Positions 12,940 to 23,235 of a stretch of 64,000 bases of DNA are shown here, piece by piece. The DNA comes from Acheta domesticus. Its lineage: Eukaryota; Arthropoda; Insecta; Orthoptera; Gryllidae. The position numbers and the translations under genes were made by a program. Positions within the stretch are counted from its first letter, which is position 1. Each line of letters opens with the position of its first letter. The DNA lies in NCBI GenBank assembly GCA_031308135.1, contig JAHLJT010009436.1, positions 157,451,976-157,515,975 of the forward strand, written 5' to 3'. Below the pieces are notes generated by a model. That model searched no databases. It had not been told where the DNA came from and saw only the letters and a program-made list of their open reading frames with translations.

Positions 12940-13210
12940 GCTGAGGTCCTACTCCCCTCTTTCGGTGGTCGCGGTGGACAGGGGTGGTGGCGGGAGGCGG
13001 CGTGGGGAGGTGTCCGCGTGGGAACACGTGCGTGCGAGCGCCGCGCACCGCGCGCGGGAGAGGAACTCAGCGCGGCCTTGCTGCCCATTGAGCCGCTTGG
13101 CCGCTTCCGCTTCCTCGGCGCCGCTCCGCCCCTCCGCACGCACCCACCGCCACCCACGCCACGCCACGCAACAGGCGCCACGCAACGGCTCTCAGCGATT
13201 GGCTGTGAAC
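12940..13210. other. CpG island with ATTGG box
   Basis: Dense CpG sequence directly left of the 21-bp minisatellite. A GATTGG (CCAAT-type) box lies at 13197-13202. Open frames run through the island and the minisatellite on both strands, a mark of composition and not of coding. It could be a promoter. No transcription unit is identifiable. Confidence 0.35.
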
Positions 13211-13248
13211 CAAGCGGAATAATTCAATCGCTCCTTTTCTTCCGCCCG

Positions 13249-13498
13249 CTTTTTCCCGCACGCCGCCCACTTTTTCCCGCACGCCGCCCACTTTTTCCCG
13301 CACGCCGCCCACTTTTTCCCGCACGCCGCCCACTTTTTCCCGCACGCCACCCACTTTTTCCCGCACGCCACCCTCTTTTTCCCGCACGCCGCCCACTTTT
13401 TCCCGCACGCCGCCCACTTTTTCCCGCACGCTGCCCACTTTTTCCGCACTTCGCCCTCTTGTTCCGCACTTCGCCCACTTTGTCCCGCACTCTACTCG
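13249..13498. repeat. 21-bp minisatellite (about 9 good units plus decayed tail)
   Basis: Tandem units of 21 bp, each a CTTTTTCCCGCACGC core followed by CGCCCA or a close variant. Nine units run from 13249 to 13437 with only a few substitutions. From 13438 the units decay (CTTTTTCCGCACTTCGCC, then GTTCCGCACTTCGCC, then TTGTCCCGCAC). Because 21 is a multiple of 3, each frame repeats a heptapeptide, for example PLFPARR on the plus strand and GKKWAAC on the minus strand. Frames stay open for 195 codons on both strands at once, so the long frames follow from the repeat and are not evidence of a protein. Confidence 0.95.
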
Positions 13499-14350
13499 CC
13501 CTCCTGATTTTACTCTGTTATGTTCTGCCGCATTGTGATGCGGTAGGCTACATCTACGTTTTTCAAGGGTGGCCGCTGAGATTCGCGAGTAAAGAGGGAA
13601 GCTGAAAGTGGTGAAGAGGGAGCCAGGAGGCGGTGCTTGCGCGCGCCTGCCCATACTAAAAACATTAGACTACCGCACCGCACGTGCTAGCGAACTTTGT
13701 TGGAAATTAATTTGCTTTAATGTATCTCCGTTCGTGGAGAAACACCACATTCACGTGATGGCCCGGCTCTGCTCTCATCATCAACATCTTTTCCACCGTT
13801 TCCTCGCTACATAACTAGTATCTCTATCACTGTCATTGATATCGTTTGCGCCGTTACCATTTCTTTATACGATGCATTAAATGATTGTACGGCGAATCAC
13901 TGTCATTGAAATCATCGAGAACAGATTCCACTTTCTTCCTATCATTATTAGTAGTTCAAAATGAACACGATTCTGTGGATTCCCGAGTCCGAAGGTTGCT
14001 CGAACATGGGACTCTGCCAATCACTTTTGATAATGCAAACATTAATCGGCTAATTCGCGAATTAGCGAGATTCCGACATTAGCCGCTACATATATAACTT
14101 AAAATCGTGTACTAGCACTGCCCAGAGGCGCAACCAAAATTTTGTTATGCGGGGCGTAGAGCTGAATGTGTAGCGTCCAGTCGTCTTTAAGTTTTCTTAC
14201 AAAACATTTGGCATTATACCAGACTTAAAAGTATTTTTTAATTATTATTAACTTATTTATAACTAAATTTTTTAATTATCTTAACTTAATTATAAATGAA
14301 CTTCACGCAAGTGAGATTATTCTCGTTTCTATTTCCCTCTTCAGTCACAC
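13499..14350. other. Intergenic, nothing recognised
   Basis: Mixed-composition DNA without a supported gene. A motif 'cagaggcgcaacc' near 14123 resembles ends of some insect DNA elements, but no partner was found. Confidence 0.5.
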
Positions 14351-14358
14351 ACGCAGTC

Positions 14359-14880
14359 TAGAGCTCTTGGAGTTATACGGGTCTTCAGTCATGCGGGTAC
14401 CCAGGACCCGTATATGCGGGTATTCTAACGGGTCAAACCCACCCGCATCATACGGGTACCCGTATCAGACGGGTACCCGTATCAGACGGGTACCCGTATC
14501 AGACGGGTACCCGTATCAGACGGGTACCCGTATCAGACGGGTACCCGTATCAGACGGGTACCCGTATCAGACGGGTACCCGTATCAGACGGGTACCCGTA
14601 TCAGACGGGTACCCGTATCAGACGGGTACCCGTATCAGACGGGTACCCGTATCAGACGGGTACCCGTATCAGACGGGTACCCGTATCAGACGGGTACCCG
14701 TATCAGACGGGTACCCGTATCAGACGGGTACCCGTATCAGACGGGTACCCGTATCAGACGGGTACCCGTATCAGACGGGTACCCGTATCAGACGGGTACC
14801 CGTATCAGACGGGTACCCGTATCAGACGGGTACCGTATCAGACAGGTCGCCCATATAATACGGGTCGCGGGTATTTTTGA
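14359..14880 (+). mobile_element. Left terminal MITE of the macrotransposon
   Basis: Starts TAGAGCTCTTGG, passes through short ACCCG/CGGGT blocks to the minisatellite and ends near GGGTCGCGGGTATTTTTGATAG. Read on the minus strand, this inner end gives AATACCCGCGACCCG. The opposite element's outer end reads CAATACCCGCAGACCCG, so the copy appears to possess two related tips. No separate target duplication flanks this copy alone. Confidence 0.5.
14458..14831. repeat. Hairpin minisatellite, 22 x 17 bp, apparently identical units
   Basis: Unit ACCCGTATCAGACGGGT repeated 22 times with no substitution that I can see. A degenerate unit follows at 14832-14847. Each unit is itself an inverted repeat (ACCCGT and ACGGGT around ATCAG), and each junction forms the palindrome CGGGTACCCG. 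The array can therefore fold into a row of hairpins on either strand. Three units make 51 bases, giving an uninterrupted 17-residue peptide repeat, which is incidental. The identity of all units points to recent expansion or homogenisation. Confidence 0.97.
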
Positions 14881-17155
14881 TAGACACGAAGAGAAGATTG
14901 TAAAGTTATCTATTTATGTACGCTGAAGTTACCAGATAATAAGCGAAGTAGGAAAGTAACGGAACGAAACAGTAAATCAAGAAAAGGTCTTAAGGGCGCT
15001 TTGTGTTTTTTCACTGCGTAATTATTAATGCCGTTCGTACGTTAGAAAGTTGCTTAGTTTATTTAAAACATTATAGTTTATATTTTAAAGCATTTACAAA
15101 ATTATTATTTAAATACTTATTTAAAAAATTGATGATATAAATTAATTTAAATTTTTATGTATGTTTAAGCAATAAGGCAATATCTTTCCAAATACGACAG
15201 AAATAATGAAAAAGACGAACATCTAACAATTCTGGATTTGTTTAAATAACATTGACATCATTCAATGCACAGAGATGACGCTTGAGCAATGCCTTTCCGT
15301 ACGATTCATCTCTGCATCCGTTCATCGTTCTTATCAGTTCTGGGAAGGGAAGCAATATGAGGTGTTGATTAGCGCGACGCATCGTGTTAGATATTTTCTC
15401 ACGCGCGACCAACCGCTTTGTATTTCGATACGATTATTGCATCCACTCAGTGTTGCCAGACGTACCAGGATTCTGGTATTTTTACCAGGATTTTAATGAA
15501 GATACCATGTACCAGGGTGAAGACATACTGGTACGCTTAAATACCAGGATTTTAAGTCTACGTAATCTATGATTTAAGATTCTTATAATCCTTGTTTATC
15601 CAATAATTTAACACGAACACCAATATTACAAATAACTGATATTTGTGAAAAAACTGCCGTAAAAACATTAAGAGTGACATGGTAGGATGGTATTTTTCCA
15701 CCACATGCTATAGGAAAAAAGGATACGTCTTAGTCTGCCATCTATGATGGAAATACTATTTTCTTTCCGCCATGCTTCCATTTAGTTTATTGATATAAAT
15801 ATCTCGATATTGAGTTAAATTTAACAAACTTTTTGTGCCCGTTATAATATGAACAATATCAGAATCAATTGTAATTGGTACCAAGAATTGTAGTGTAAGT
15901 ACCAGGATTTTTGAAGGTTTGTACGGGGAAACACATTTAATTGTTTGACAATGCTACATTAACTCTTCTGTCAGTTGTAGATTGTTTTCTATGACTTGAA
16001 TGCTGGCGTGAAATTCAGAAATGCTTTGTGTCGCGCCTTGATCGTGTTTTTTATACCTTAAATCAAAAGTAAGATTCATACATTTACCATGAATATCGTC
16101 CGCCATTCCGTCGCTGCAGTTTCTGCTACTTAGTTTTGTTTTGTTTTTAGAATAATGTTATGACGGGAAGCAACGAAGAGAGAAAGAAGATGCGCTTTTT
16201 GTCCAAGGAGGCAAACCAGGTTCACGCAGCATTGTTGCAATATTTGATCCAACCACGTTGAAAAGAACTCACAAGAAAGAATTTTTGTTTGCAATGAGTG
16301 TAGTTCTGAGGAAGCTTATTTTAGTTCACAAACAGGCGGGGCTCGTCATTAAAGGCTGCAAAGGCGGAGCCTCTCCTAGAGAAATCGCCCTCAAAAAGAA
16401 ATTAAAAATATGTTTAAACATGTATTTATTTATTAATAATGGATTTCTGAGTTGTATTATGTAACAAACATATCAAATTTTTTCTTTGTCGGTTCGTTAA
16501 CGGCCGTCCGTAACGCATTTGAAGCTGTTGACAGGGAAGAGAGAAGCGGTAGGCTCCCACTTCATTCCGCCATAAGGCCTGTGTAAAACGAGGAGGCATG
16601 ACGTCATGCATTCACTGCACAGGCTTACCGGCGGACGAAAGGCTGCGGACAGGCAGCCTTCATGGGTGGGAGGTCTAGGGTCTGAAGAAGGGCGTGCTCA
16701 CCAGATGGCATTACTATGCAGTTCAGCGGCTAGCATTGCGCTTAAACTAGTTTTCCCGATTCGTGGTAGGAGCGTTACTCCCCTGAGTTTGTATCAGATT
16801 TATTTATAGAAATACAAGACAGGCAATGCAATGCCCTGTAATGCAATGCAATGCATGTGTAGCCTTCCCCATTTATAAAACCGCGAGCCGCGACTGTTCA
16901 CAAATGTCCCTGTATGTTTCAATGTGGTAAAATATATTGTTTATTGAATTAATTGTTTTCTACTATTTACCTTTATTAAATGAATTTACTCTAAATAACA
17001 CTTCACGACTGTTATTTTGATTCGAGTGCTTATTATAAGCAAAAATTATGAGCCTGCATGTCATCTTTATGTATCACTTCATCTATACAAGTTATAGAAA
17101 CCTATAACAAATGTCTGGGAATATTAATGTAAATATTTGATTCATAATAAAACAA
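14881..17155. other. Interior of macrotransposon, left part
   Basis: AT-rich DNA without a supported gene. A region at 15440-15935 repeats the word TACCAGGAT several times (near 15460, 15485, 15541 and 15900), perhaps an old MITE. A 14-bp palindrome GCATGACGTCATGC containing a CRE core lies at 16596-16609. A short run of 'aatgc' repeats is at 16826-16853. Confidence 0.5.
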
Positions 17156-17280
17156 TAAATATACAGTGGCGAAGCGTGAGGTTAATTTTTGGATAAGCTG
17201 AATCACGAACATATTGTAAACACACATACTTAATTTTTGAAATATCGAATATTACGAAGCTAGAGATCAGAAGAATACAA

Positions 17281-17285
17281 AGGTA

Positions 17286-17326
<41 letters not shown>
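17281..17326. repeat. AAT/TAA trinucleotide microsatellite
   Basis: About 14 tandem AAT units inside the left (3') part of the hAT element, ending in 'aatgatgg'. Confidence 0.9.
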
Positions 17327-17327
<1 letters not shown>

Positions 17328-17543
17328 TGGTGAATATTAATCCAATCATGCAACAATACTGAAATCAAGAATAATCCTACTACAGAACTGAAAAAAAATA
17401 TATATATAAATGAAACTGCTTACTTACATTGATGTGTACAAGTTGTTTTCACGAGATTGCGGGTTTGCGGCCATCTGAATTGTTTTAAGTTTTTTTGAAA
17501 ATTAATTCTAAACGTCTGGCTTTCATTTCAGAAAAAATGTCTA

Positions 17544-19577
17544 TCACTCTTTCTTTAAAATAACATCTTGCGAACATTTACGAGAAAGTTTCTTTTCTAT
17601 TGAAATAGTTGCCAAGTTGGAGAGTCTGCTATTTGACATAGAATTGCGTAAATGGGTTTTAATTCTTTTCAGAGTGCTCATTGATCGTTCAGTAGTAGCT
17701 GATGACATCGGAATGCTGAGAATCAGTTGCAATAACTTTTCCGTTTGTTCATACACAGATTGGAGATCGTTATCAACAATAAAAGCTAATAATTCAATGC
17801 AAGGTCTGACTTTGTCTTCTGAACTGTATATATTGACGAGTTCGTTTTGTAGTGCTACGAAGTTAAAAAATAAAGGATATGCATTCTTAAGTTTTTGAAA
17901 TTCAAAGTTTGGAAACGTCTTTTTCAACTGAGCAAATTTTCTGTAGTTTAAGAGTTCAACAAATGAAAGTTCATCAAATTTGGAGAATCGTTCATCTAAC
18001 TGTACTATGATGGAATCCAATATTTCAAAAGCACAGCGTTTATGATTCTCGACAAATTGCTCGGGATTGAAGTCTGTTGTATGATGTTTGTTTAATTCCA
18101 AACTCTCTTGAAGGCATTCATGCAAAACGTTTTCAGAACGTAAAGCTGTAATATTTGTCTTAGCGGTTCTGATCTCATTGATGCATAAGTTCACATCACT
18201 TGTGCACTTTGCTTGGAAAATGCAGAACAGATGTTCGCTATAGATAAAAATTCTATTGAACAAGCACAACAAAAATGTAAACATTAAAGAGTCTAAAGTT
18301 CTCATGAGGCCCATTGCACAATTCATAGATTCAGGATCCCAATCATTAGACTCAGTGATGTAGCTTACCGCATCCCTTAGTTCTTGGTAATGATGTTTAA
18401 TCGTAGACACAGCACGAGAATTATAATTCCATCGTGTTTGCACTGGATGAGGTAATTGGAATCCATGTTGACGAAGTATTTCGGAACGACGTGTAGATCT
18501 ACAGAAGAATGAATGAAATGCCGTAAGGTTGCAGATGAAAAATTTTACTTCTTTAATGTATTTTGCACTATGTAAAAGAACCAGGTTCAGTTGATGTGCA
18601 TAACAATGGATGAAAATCGCAGCCGGATATTTTCGACGAAGGATGGCTTGAACCCCTCCGTGACGACCCGCCATAACAGATGCTCCATCATATGTTTGGC
18701 AAATTAACTTTTCTCCCATTTTGTACTCGTCTATGACGGCAATGACTTTGTTAGATATTCCCTCGGCACTTTTATATCTCGAGACATCATAGAAACCCAT
18801 AAAACGTTCTTCAATGTTCTTACCATAAACATACCTAACAATAATACTGAGTTGTGCCTTCACAGAAACGTCAGTTGTTTCATCCGCTTGTATTGACACA
18901 AATCTCACGACATTTATTTCTTTTTGAATCTTCTCATTAATGGCAACTGTGACCGATTCTATTAGATCATTTTGAATATCAGAAGAAATTCCTTTAAACA
19001 CCGTATTGCTCTCCAAATGATCTTTCATTATTCCTTCTTCCATGGCAAGCAAACTTAATGTTTCTAAATAATTTCCTCTGATGAGAGAATCTGTAGCTTC
19101 ATCGTGCCCCCTAAATGCTTGTTCTTGATTTCCTAAATGACAAACAACGTCGATTAGACGGCCTACAATTTTTCTATTACGTGCAACATCACTGTTATGT
19201 TTTTCAGCTTGAATGCGAGCACTTTCTGAAATACAATGATCAATTCTGTATCTCCCAAGCATATGGAAAGCCTCTGCATTTTGAATATGCAATTTACTAG
19301 TCGCATGTTTCGAGGCTTTAAGTTCAAAATTTTTTAATGTAGTCTGACCATTTTTACACCAAGATTCTTCCCCACCAAACATCAGGCAGTAAAAACAATG
19401 ATATGTCTGTTTTATTTTATTTCCTGACAACCATCTGTATTTGGAGTACCATTTTTCTTGAAAAGTCCTTGTATATTTCCCATCCTTTTGTGAAATATTT
19501 AACTTTGGTCTGGCTATTTTTTCTTTCAATTGCACTTTTTGTTCAAAGGACAACACCTCAACTGAATTACTCAACAA
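17544..19577 (-). CDS. hAT transposase (TTF-type zinc finger, DUF4371, C-terminal dimerisation)
   Basis: The frame of 677 residues encodes the enzyme that excises and reinserts the surrounding element in the nucleus. Domains in order: a TTF-type zinc finger at residues about 46-105 (C61-x2-C64, C74, H91, H97). An RNase-H-fold core follows, with first catalytic Asp in IQADETTD (D232), second Asp in QTYDGAS (D297), the CxxH of HCYAHQLNL (C325, H328) and the conserved Trp of QTRWN (W383). The C-terminal hAT dimerisation block (about 560-665) has the catalytic Glu in SSATTERSMS (E630). This is the set seen in animal ZMYM1-like hAT transposases, usually about 600-800 residues, so it looks full length and intact. 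Start: the first codon of the open frame is TTG, and a stop lies two codons upstream. I infer a tiny first exon with ATG at 19627-19625 spliced over a 50-bp intron (19611-19562, GT..AG), giving MGDSVIEVLS. That splice is a guess. No internal stop or frameshift is seen. Confidence 0.93.
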   Translation of the reverse strand: MLSNSVEVLSFEQKVQLKEKIARPKLNISQKDGKYTRTFQEKWYSKYRWLSGNKIKQTYHCFYCLMFGGEESWCKNGQTTLKNFELKASKHATSKLHIQNAEAFHMLGRYRIDHCISESARIQAEKHNSDVARNRKIVGRLIDVVCHLGNQEQAFRGHDEATDSLIRGNYLETLSLLAMEEGIMKDHLESNTVFKGISSDIQNDLIESVTVAINEKIQKEINVVRFVSIQADETTDVSVKAQLSIIVRYVYGKNIEERFMGFYDVSRYKSAEGISNKVIAVIDEYKMGEKLICQTYDGASVMAGRHGGVQAILRRKYPAAIFIHCYAHQLNLVLLHSAKYIKEVKFFICNLTAFHSFFCRSTRRSEILRQHGFQLPHPVQTRWNYNSRAVSTIKHHYQELRDAVSYITESNDWDPESMNCAMGLMRTLDSLMFTFLLCLFNRIFIYSEHLFCIFQAKCTSDVNLCINEIRTAKTNITALRSENVLHECLQESLELNKHHTTDFNPEQFVENHKRCAFEILDSIIVQLDERFSKFDELSFVELLNYRKFAQLKKTFPNFEFQKLKNAYPLFFNFVALQNELVNIYSSEDKVRPCIELLAFIVDNDLQSVYEQTEKLLQLILSIPMSSATTERSMSTLKRIKTHLRNSMSNSRLSNLATISIEKKLSRKCSQDVILKKE

Positions 19578-20531
19578 AAGTTAACTGAATCAAATCAGTC
19601 ACCATCTATACTCACAGAATCTCCCATTTCGTCGTGTGGTTCTAATCACATAAACCTAAACTATTTCTTATATGTCAATTATAAAATAAAGCAATAAAGC
19701 AGAACTGCCACTTTGAACACCTTTATATGTTATTGCTCGAACAACACTTCACTTGTAACGTACACACCAACACGCTATTCACGCAGCTCACCAACTGATC
19801 CTATTATTTATCTTTCCACACACAGAATATTACTAGGGGATTCCCACACTCGCCGCGATGCCAACCTACACATACTTAAAATCAGTATTTTCTAAATGAC
19901 CGTGTATTATTAAATGTTATCACAAAGTTAAAGAATATGGGAGAGAATGTGACCACTCTCAATATTGTGCTTATTGAATTAGGAATTTGAATACTGAAAA
20001 AATGAATTCAAATACTGAAATTTGAAGTAAATTAATGTTTTACTCGGGATGTTTGTAGCGATTAGAAGTTGCCCAGTGACCTCTAGCGGACATTCCCGGA
20101 AGTTCCACGCATGCTTGTGGTGAAGAGAGCGCCTGCCGGCAAGAGTTTCAATTATTTGTACAGTCGTGAGGCCGGCCTAATCTCTGCCCAAATAACACAG
20201 CCAGCCCACTCAACGCGCATGCGCGCTCACTTCCCCGCGCCCCGTCCCTCGCCTTGTGACATCATACCGTGTTAGGCTGAAGGAAATCAGCCTCTCCCAG
20301 GCCTCGCCGCCTCTACGGGTGGCGAAAAGACTCATCGCATGGAATATGCATAAGAATAGAAAGAGAAGAAATAACTTGGCGGGCATATGTACGGCTTTTA
20401 TTGGCTAAAAAGCAACGTTATGTATGTACAATTTTATTTTTTAGGAAAAAGATATTTTTCTTCTTCTTCAAAATTCTTTGGGATAGCTCAGCTTACTCTG
20501 CCTACTCTGACGCTTCGCCACTGTAAATATA

Positions 20532-20684
20532 ACATAAACAGTTGTTAGATAAAATCTAACACGCGAGTAATGTCGTCACAAAAATATGCGTCAGTTACGG
20601 CGGCTTAATGTATTTTATGTAAAATATGTACAAGAGAAAAATTAAATCACACACCTATAAAAATTTCTTTTATACTTCGTTTTT
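20532..20684. other. Interior of macrotransposon, between hAT element and family A
   Basis: Short AT-rich spacer with no recognised feature. Confidence 0.5.
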
Positions 20685-21470
20685 ACTTTCTCGCCTTACG
20701 AATACTTCGTAAGAAGAGAAAGTTATGTAATCGTGCGGCGGAAAACGGGGAATTTTCGCCAGAAAATCTCTTATAGCAGGGGTCTGGTGACAAAAAAGTG
20801 GATAAAACCTGTTGCTAAATTTAGAAAAAAAAATCCTCTATCTCGTGATGTCGTCAAAATCCATAATTTGTTGCTTCTTCATACTTCAAAATCGATTGAC
20901 GGCATTCCGTCCGTCTGTCCGTCTGTCTGGCCGTCCGTCTGTCCGTCTATGGTCAACGCTAGCGCCTAAACCGTTCGGTCGATTTTCTTCAAAGTTGATA
21001 TTCACCGATGGCTTTTACTCGTCTCACGGCCTCTTGAATTTGAAACCGGTATCTTAGTATTTGAGGATACTTTACATGAAGCCCATTTTGAGATTTTGTA
21101 AATTAAAAAAAAAATGGCTCCAAATTTTTTGATTATATTTTGTTGTTGAATAGTGCGAAGAACGTTGAAGAGAATGACGTAGGCATCATTTTCGTTGATA
21201 GGCCCTATTTTTCGAAAATTGCAAAAAAATATTTAAAAACTGCAAAATTGAAGTTAGAGATTTTCGTCTCAGACAAAGTCGGTTGTACTAAATTAGCACT
21301 TCAAATAAGGTCATGTACCATTTTTTTGAAAAACGAATAGTTTTTGCGTAAATTGTGATTCAAATTTACAAAAAAAAATTCTCAAAAACCGCTCCAAATT
21401 TTTTCTTTAAATTTTCTTCACGTGTGTAAGAAGGGAAGGTAAATTTATAAATAAACTAGTGCTATAGAAT
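20679..21470 (-). repeat. Family A dispersed repeat, copy 3 (reverse)
   Basis: Begins ACTTTCTCGCCTTACG preceded by a T-run, i.e. the reverse complement of the family's GCGAGAAAGTAAAAA end. In reverse order it then shows the 'aaaagtggataaaacc' block, a cluster of CCGTCCGTCTGTC tetranucleotide-type repeats at 20905-20948, 'aacgctagcgcctaaacc' at 20955 and 'cttcaaagttgatattc'. The match with the 53574 copy is strong over the last 700 bases of that copy. Confidence 0.8.
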
Positions 21471-21477
21471 GGCACAT

Positions 21478-21655
21478 ACTTTCTCGCAGTAGTTATTTTC
21501 CAAATGCCGATCATCCGATAAATTGTGTGGAGTAAGCAGTTCACCACTGCCTTTCTTGATCATGTTTTCTGAAAGACATGTTTTTCGCATGTTGACAATT
21601 ACCGCCCTCCTAATGATAGAACAGATACAAGTACGGTTTGACTGAAATATTAGCA
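21478..21655 (+). repeat. Short dispersed repeat (family C), copy 1
   Basis: A segment with 'ttcaccactgcctttcttg', 'gaaagacatgtttttcgcat' and 'aattaccg' is repeated in the same orientation at 22098-22245. It starts with ACTTTCTCGC, like the end of family A, preceded by 'ctagtgctatagaatggcac'. It may be a family A derivative. Confidence 0.6.
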
Positions 21656-21657
21656 GT

Positions 21658-21765
21658 TGTTCCGCAAGTGGGTCTCGTAGCGTGGTTGGTTAATGCACCT
21701 TCGGGTTGAGATCTTCAATAAGGAAGGTACCGAGTTCGATCCCCGAGGGGAATTTTAATTTGATG
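21658..21765 (+). repeat. tRNA-like repeat (SINE head) copy 1
   Basis: Contains an A-box-like TAGCGTGGTTGG (21678-21689) and a B-box-like GAGTTCGATCCCC (21732-21744). The spacing is wider than in a normal tRNA, and the stems do not close at the acceptor, so it is a pol III-type SINE head or tRNA relic and not a tRNA gene. The first 64 bases recur at 22941-23004. Confidence 0.55.
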
Positions 21766-21769
21766 AATG

Positions 21770-22095
21770 TGATGTTGCAGGAAAAAAATATTGAAGAGTG
21801 TAGATACTTTATTGAAAATCATTTGAAGTAGTTCTACTCGCTAATAGATTCAATATAGATAAATAGACAGGACTTGTCTGTGTTTTCCCTAACTGCATCT
21901 TTTAAACAATTTTTCAACTCTGTTATTCGATTTCTGAAGCGTATGACATGTCAAATCAACCGTTGTCTAGTATATATCTGTATGAACCAATTTAAGTAAA
22001 ATTATGAGCATTTTAACTCTAAATTGTAATACAATATAACCAGAAGGCATGCGATGAACTTTGATATCCCTAACGGTTCCAAAAAATTCTTATTA
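21770..22095. other. Interior of macrotransposon, nothing recognised
   Basis: AT-rich DNA between the tRNA-like repeat and the second family C copy. No gene or repeat terminus is seen. Confidence 0.5.
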
Positions 22096-22097
22096 CT

Positions 22098-22245
22098 TTC
22101 TCGCCTTACGTATACTTCGTTAAGCGATTCACCGCTGCCTTTCTTGGTCATGTTTGAAAGACATGTTTTTCGCATGTTGATAATTACCGGCTTCTAATGA
22201 TAAAACCCATACAATTACGTTTGACAAAAATATAATTGCGAGAAA
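22098..22245 (+). repeat. Short dispersed repeat (family C), copy 2
   Basis: Same blocks as at 21478-21655 ('ttcaccgctgcctttcttgg', 'gaaagacatgtttttcgcat', 'gataattaccg'), also beginning ACTTTCTCGCC. Direct orientation, about 600 bp apart. Confidence 0.6.
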
Positions 22246-22940
22246 TGTACTGGAAATGTCTGTATATATTTGTTCAAATTTTTTACCTTTAGCAATTTTT
22301 TACTTCTCTTCTTGGATTTGTAAAGTGAATGTACCATCGTATCGATTGTTTCTTTATAATGCATTTACCATTTTATAGGTCGGTTCTATTCTGTCATGGC
22401 TCTGTTCGACATAGGCGGTGTTGGTGAGGCGTAGTGTTATAAGTGCTGGTTCGTTGACTTTGAGTCGTGCCTGGGTACGGAAAACGTTTGCTGGTATAAT
22501 ACACTTTTGCTGGTTTATGAAGTAGTGGAATAGCAATAAGGACCGTATAGAGGCATAGCGAGAAAGTATGTGCGTTGGAAGCACCACTAGTTTCTAACGT
22601 GACCGATGACATTAGGTCATTATTACACCTCCTGCCTTATAAAATAAATCTTTTCAACATTGGTAAGCACATTTCTGAGGCCACGAGACCCGTTGAGAAG
22701 GAAGATCGCGAATTAATGAAAAAGATTCATTTTATAAAGCAGAGGGTCTAATAATTTCCTTATGTCATCAGCCACGTTAGAAAAAGCGAAGTATAACCAC
22801 TTATTCTTTATTTTGTTTTAAAGGTGTCGTACACTTGAGTTTTTCTAACATTAAATTTATTTATCACAACCTTGACAGAAGTGTTGCTTTATTCGCGTTC
22901 TTCAATTAGTCCACTTACTTTTTCACCAAGAGTTAACGTT
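22246..22940. other. Interior of macrotransposon, nothing recognised
   Basis: No supported gene. Short open frames of 72-77 codons at 22354-22612 overlap on one strand and resemble nothing known to me. Confidence 0.5.
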
Positions 22941-23004
22941 TTCCGCAAGTGGGTCTCGTAGCGCGGTTGATAAATGAACCTTCGGGTTGAGATCTTCAAT
23001 AAGG
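22941..23004 (+). repeat. tRNA-like repeat (SINE head) copy 2, truncated
   Basis: Repeats 'ttccgcaagtgggtctcgta', the A-box-like region and 'ttcgggttgagatcttcaat' of the copy at 21658, but stops before the B-box. It is therefore a truncated and inactive copy. Confidence 0.6.
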
Positions 23005-23235
23005 TTTTCAATTTGCCACCATAAACATTGCTTAACATAATAATGTCTATAACTCGTCAAATTGAACAATTTTTAGTACCGTCGTACTGAAAATATCTTT
23101 CCGTTTCCGCCTTTTTTTCGTCTTTTCCGACCATTTTGTTCTGTAGTCCTTTCTTTCATTTCATTTTCGCCCATTTCGTCCTTCTGGTCCCTTTTGAAAA
23201 GAAATTGCGTTATTGCTTGAACATAAATAACCATT

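Larger units (their letters stand above)
17164..20523 (-). mobile_element. Complete hAT transposon (ZMYM1-like/TTF type), 3,360 bp
   Basis: The left end reads CAGTGGCGAAGCGT (17164-17177) and the right end ACGCTTCGCCACTG (20510-20523), perfect inverted repeats of 14 bp starting with the CAG typical of hAT. The octamer TAAATATA is present on both sides (17156-17163 and 20524-20531), an exact target duplication. The transposase is on the minus strand (17544-19577). The roughly 0.9 kb upstream of it (19630-20500) includes a GC-rich patch near 20160-20330 that may carry the promoter. The 17178-17543 segment would be the 3' untranslated region and contains an AAT microsatellite. Intact ends, exact duplication and an uninterrupted frame indicate recent insertion and possible autonomy. 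Confidence 0.95.

Noticed and set aside
13018..13654. 195-codon frames on both strands through the 21-bp minisatellite
   Set aside because: Simultaneous openness on both strands is a property of a 21-bp stop-free repeat, not of coding.
14458..14831. CRISPR-like appearance of the tandem array
   Set aside because: The units are contiguous with no spacers, the unit is only 17 bp, there are no cas genes and the genome is eukaryotic.
14367..14858. 163-codon open frame with a 17-residue repeat across the minisatellite
   Set aside because: The unit length (17 bp) makes a 51-bp frame cycle that stays open by chance. It starts and ends in repeat sequence and has no sensible flanking coding DNA.
15440..15935. 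TACCAGGAT-repeat region as a defined MITE
   Set aside because: No terminal inverted repeat or target duplication could be found.
21658..21765. Functional tRNA gene on the plus strand
   Set aside because: A-to-B-box spacing is too wide, the cloverleaf does not close and a truncated second copy exists nearby.
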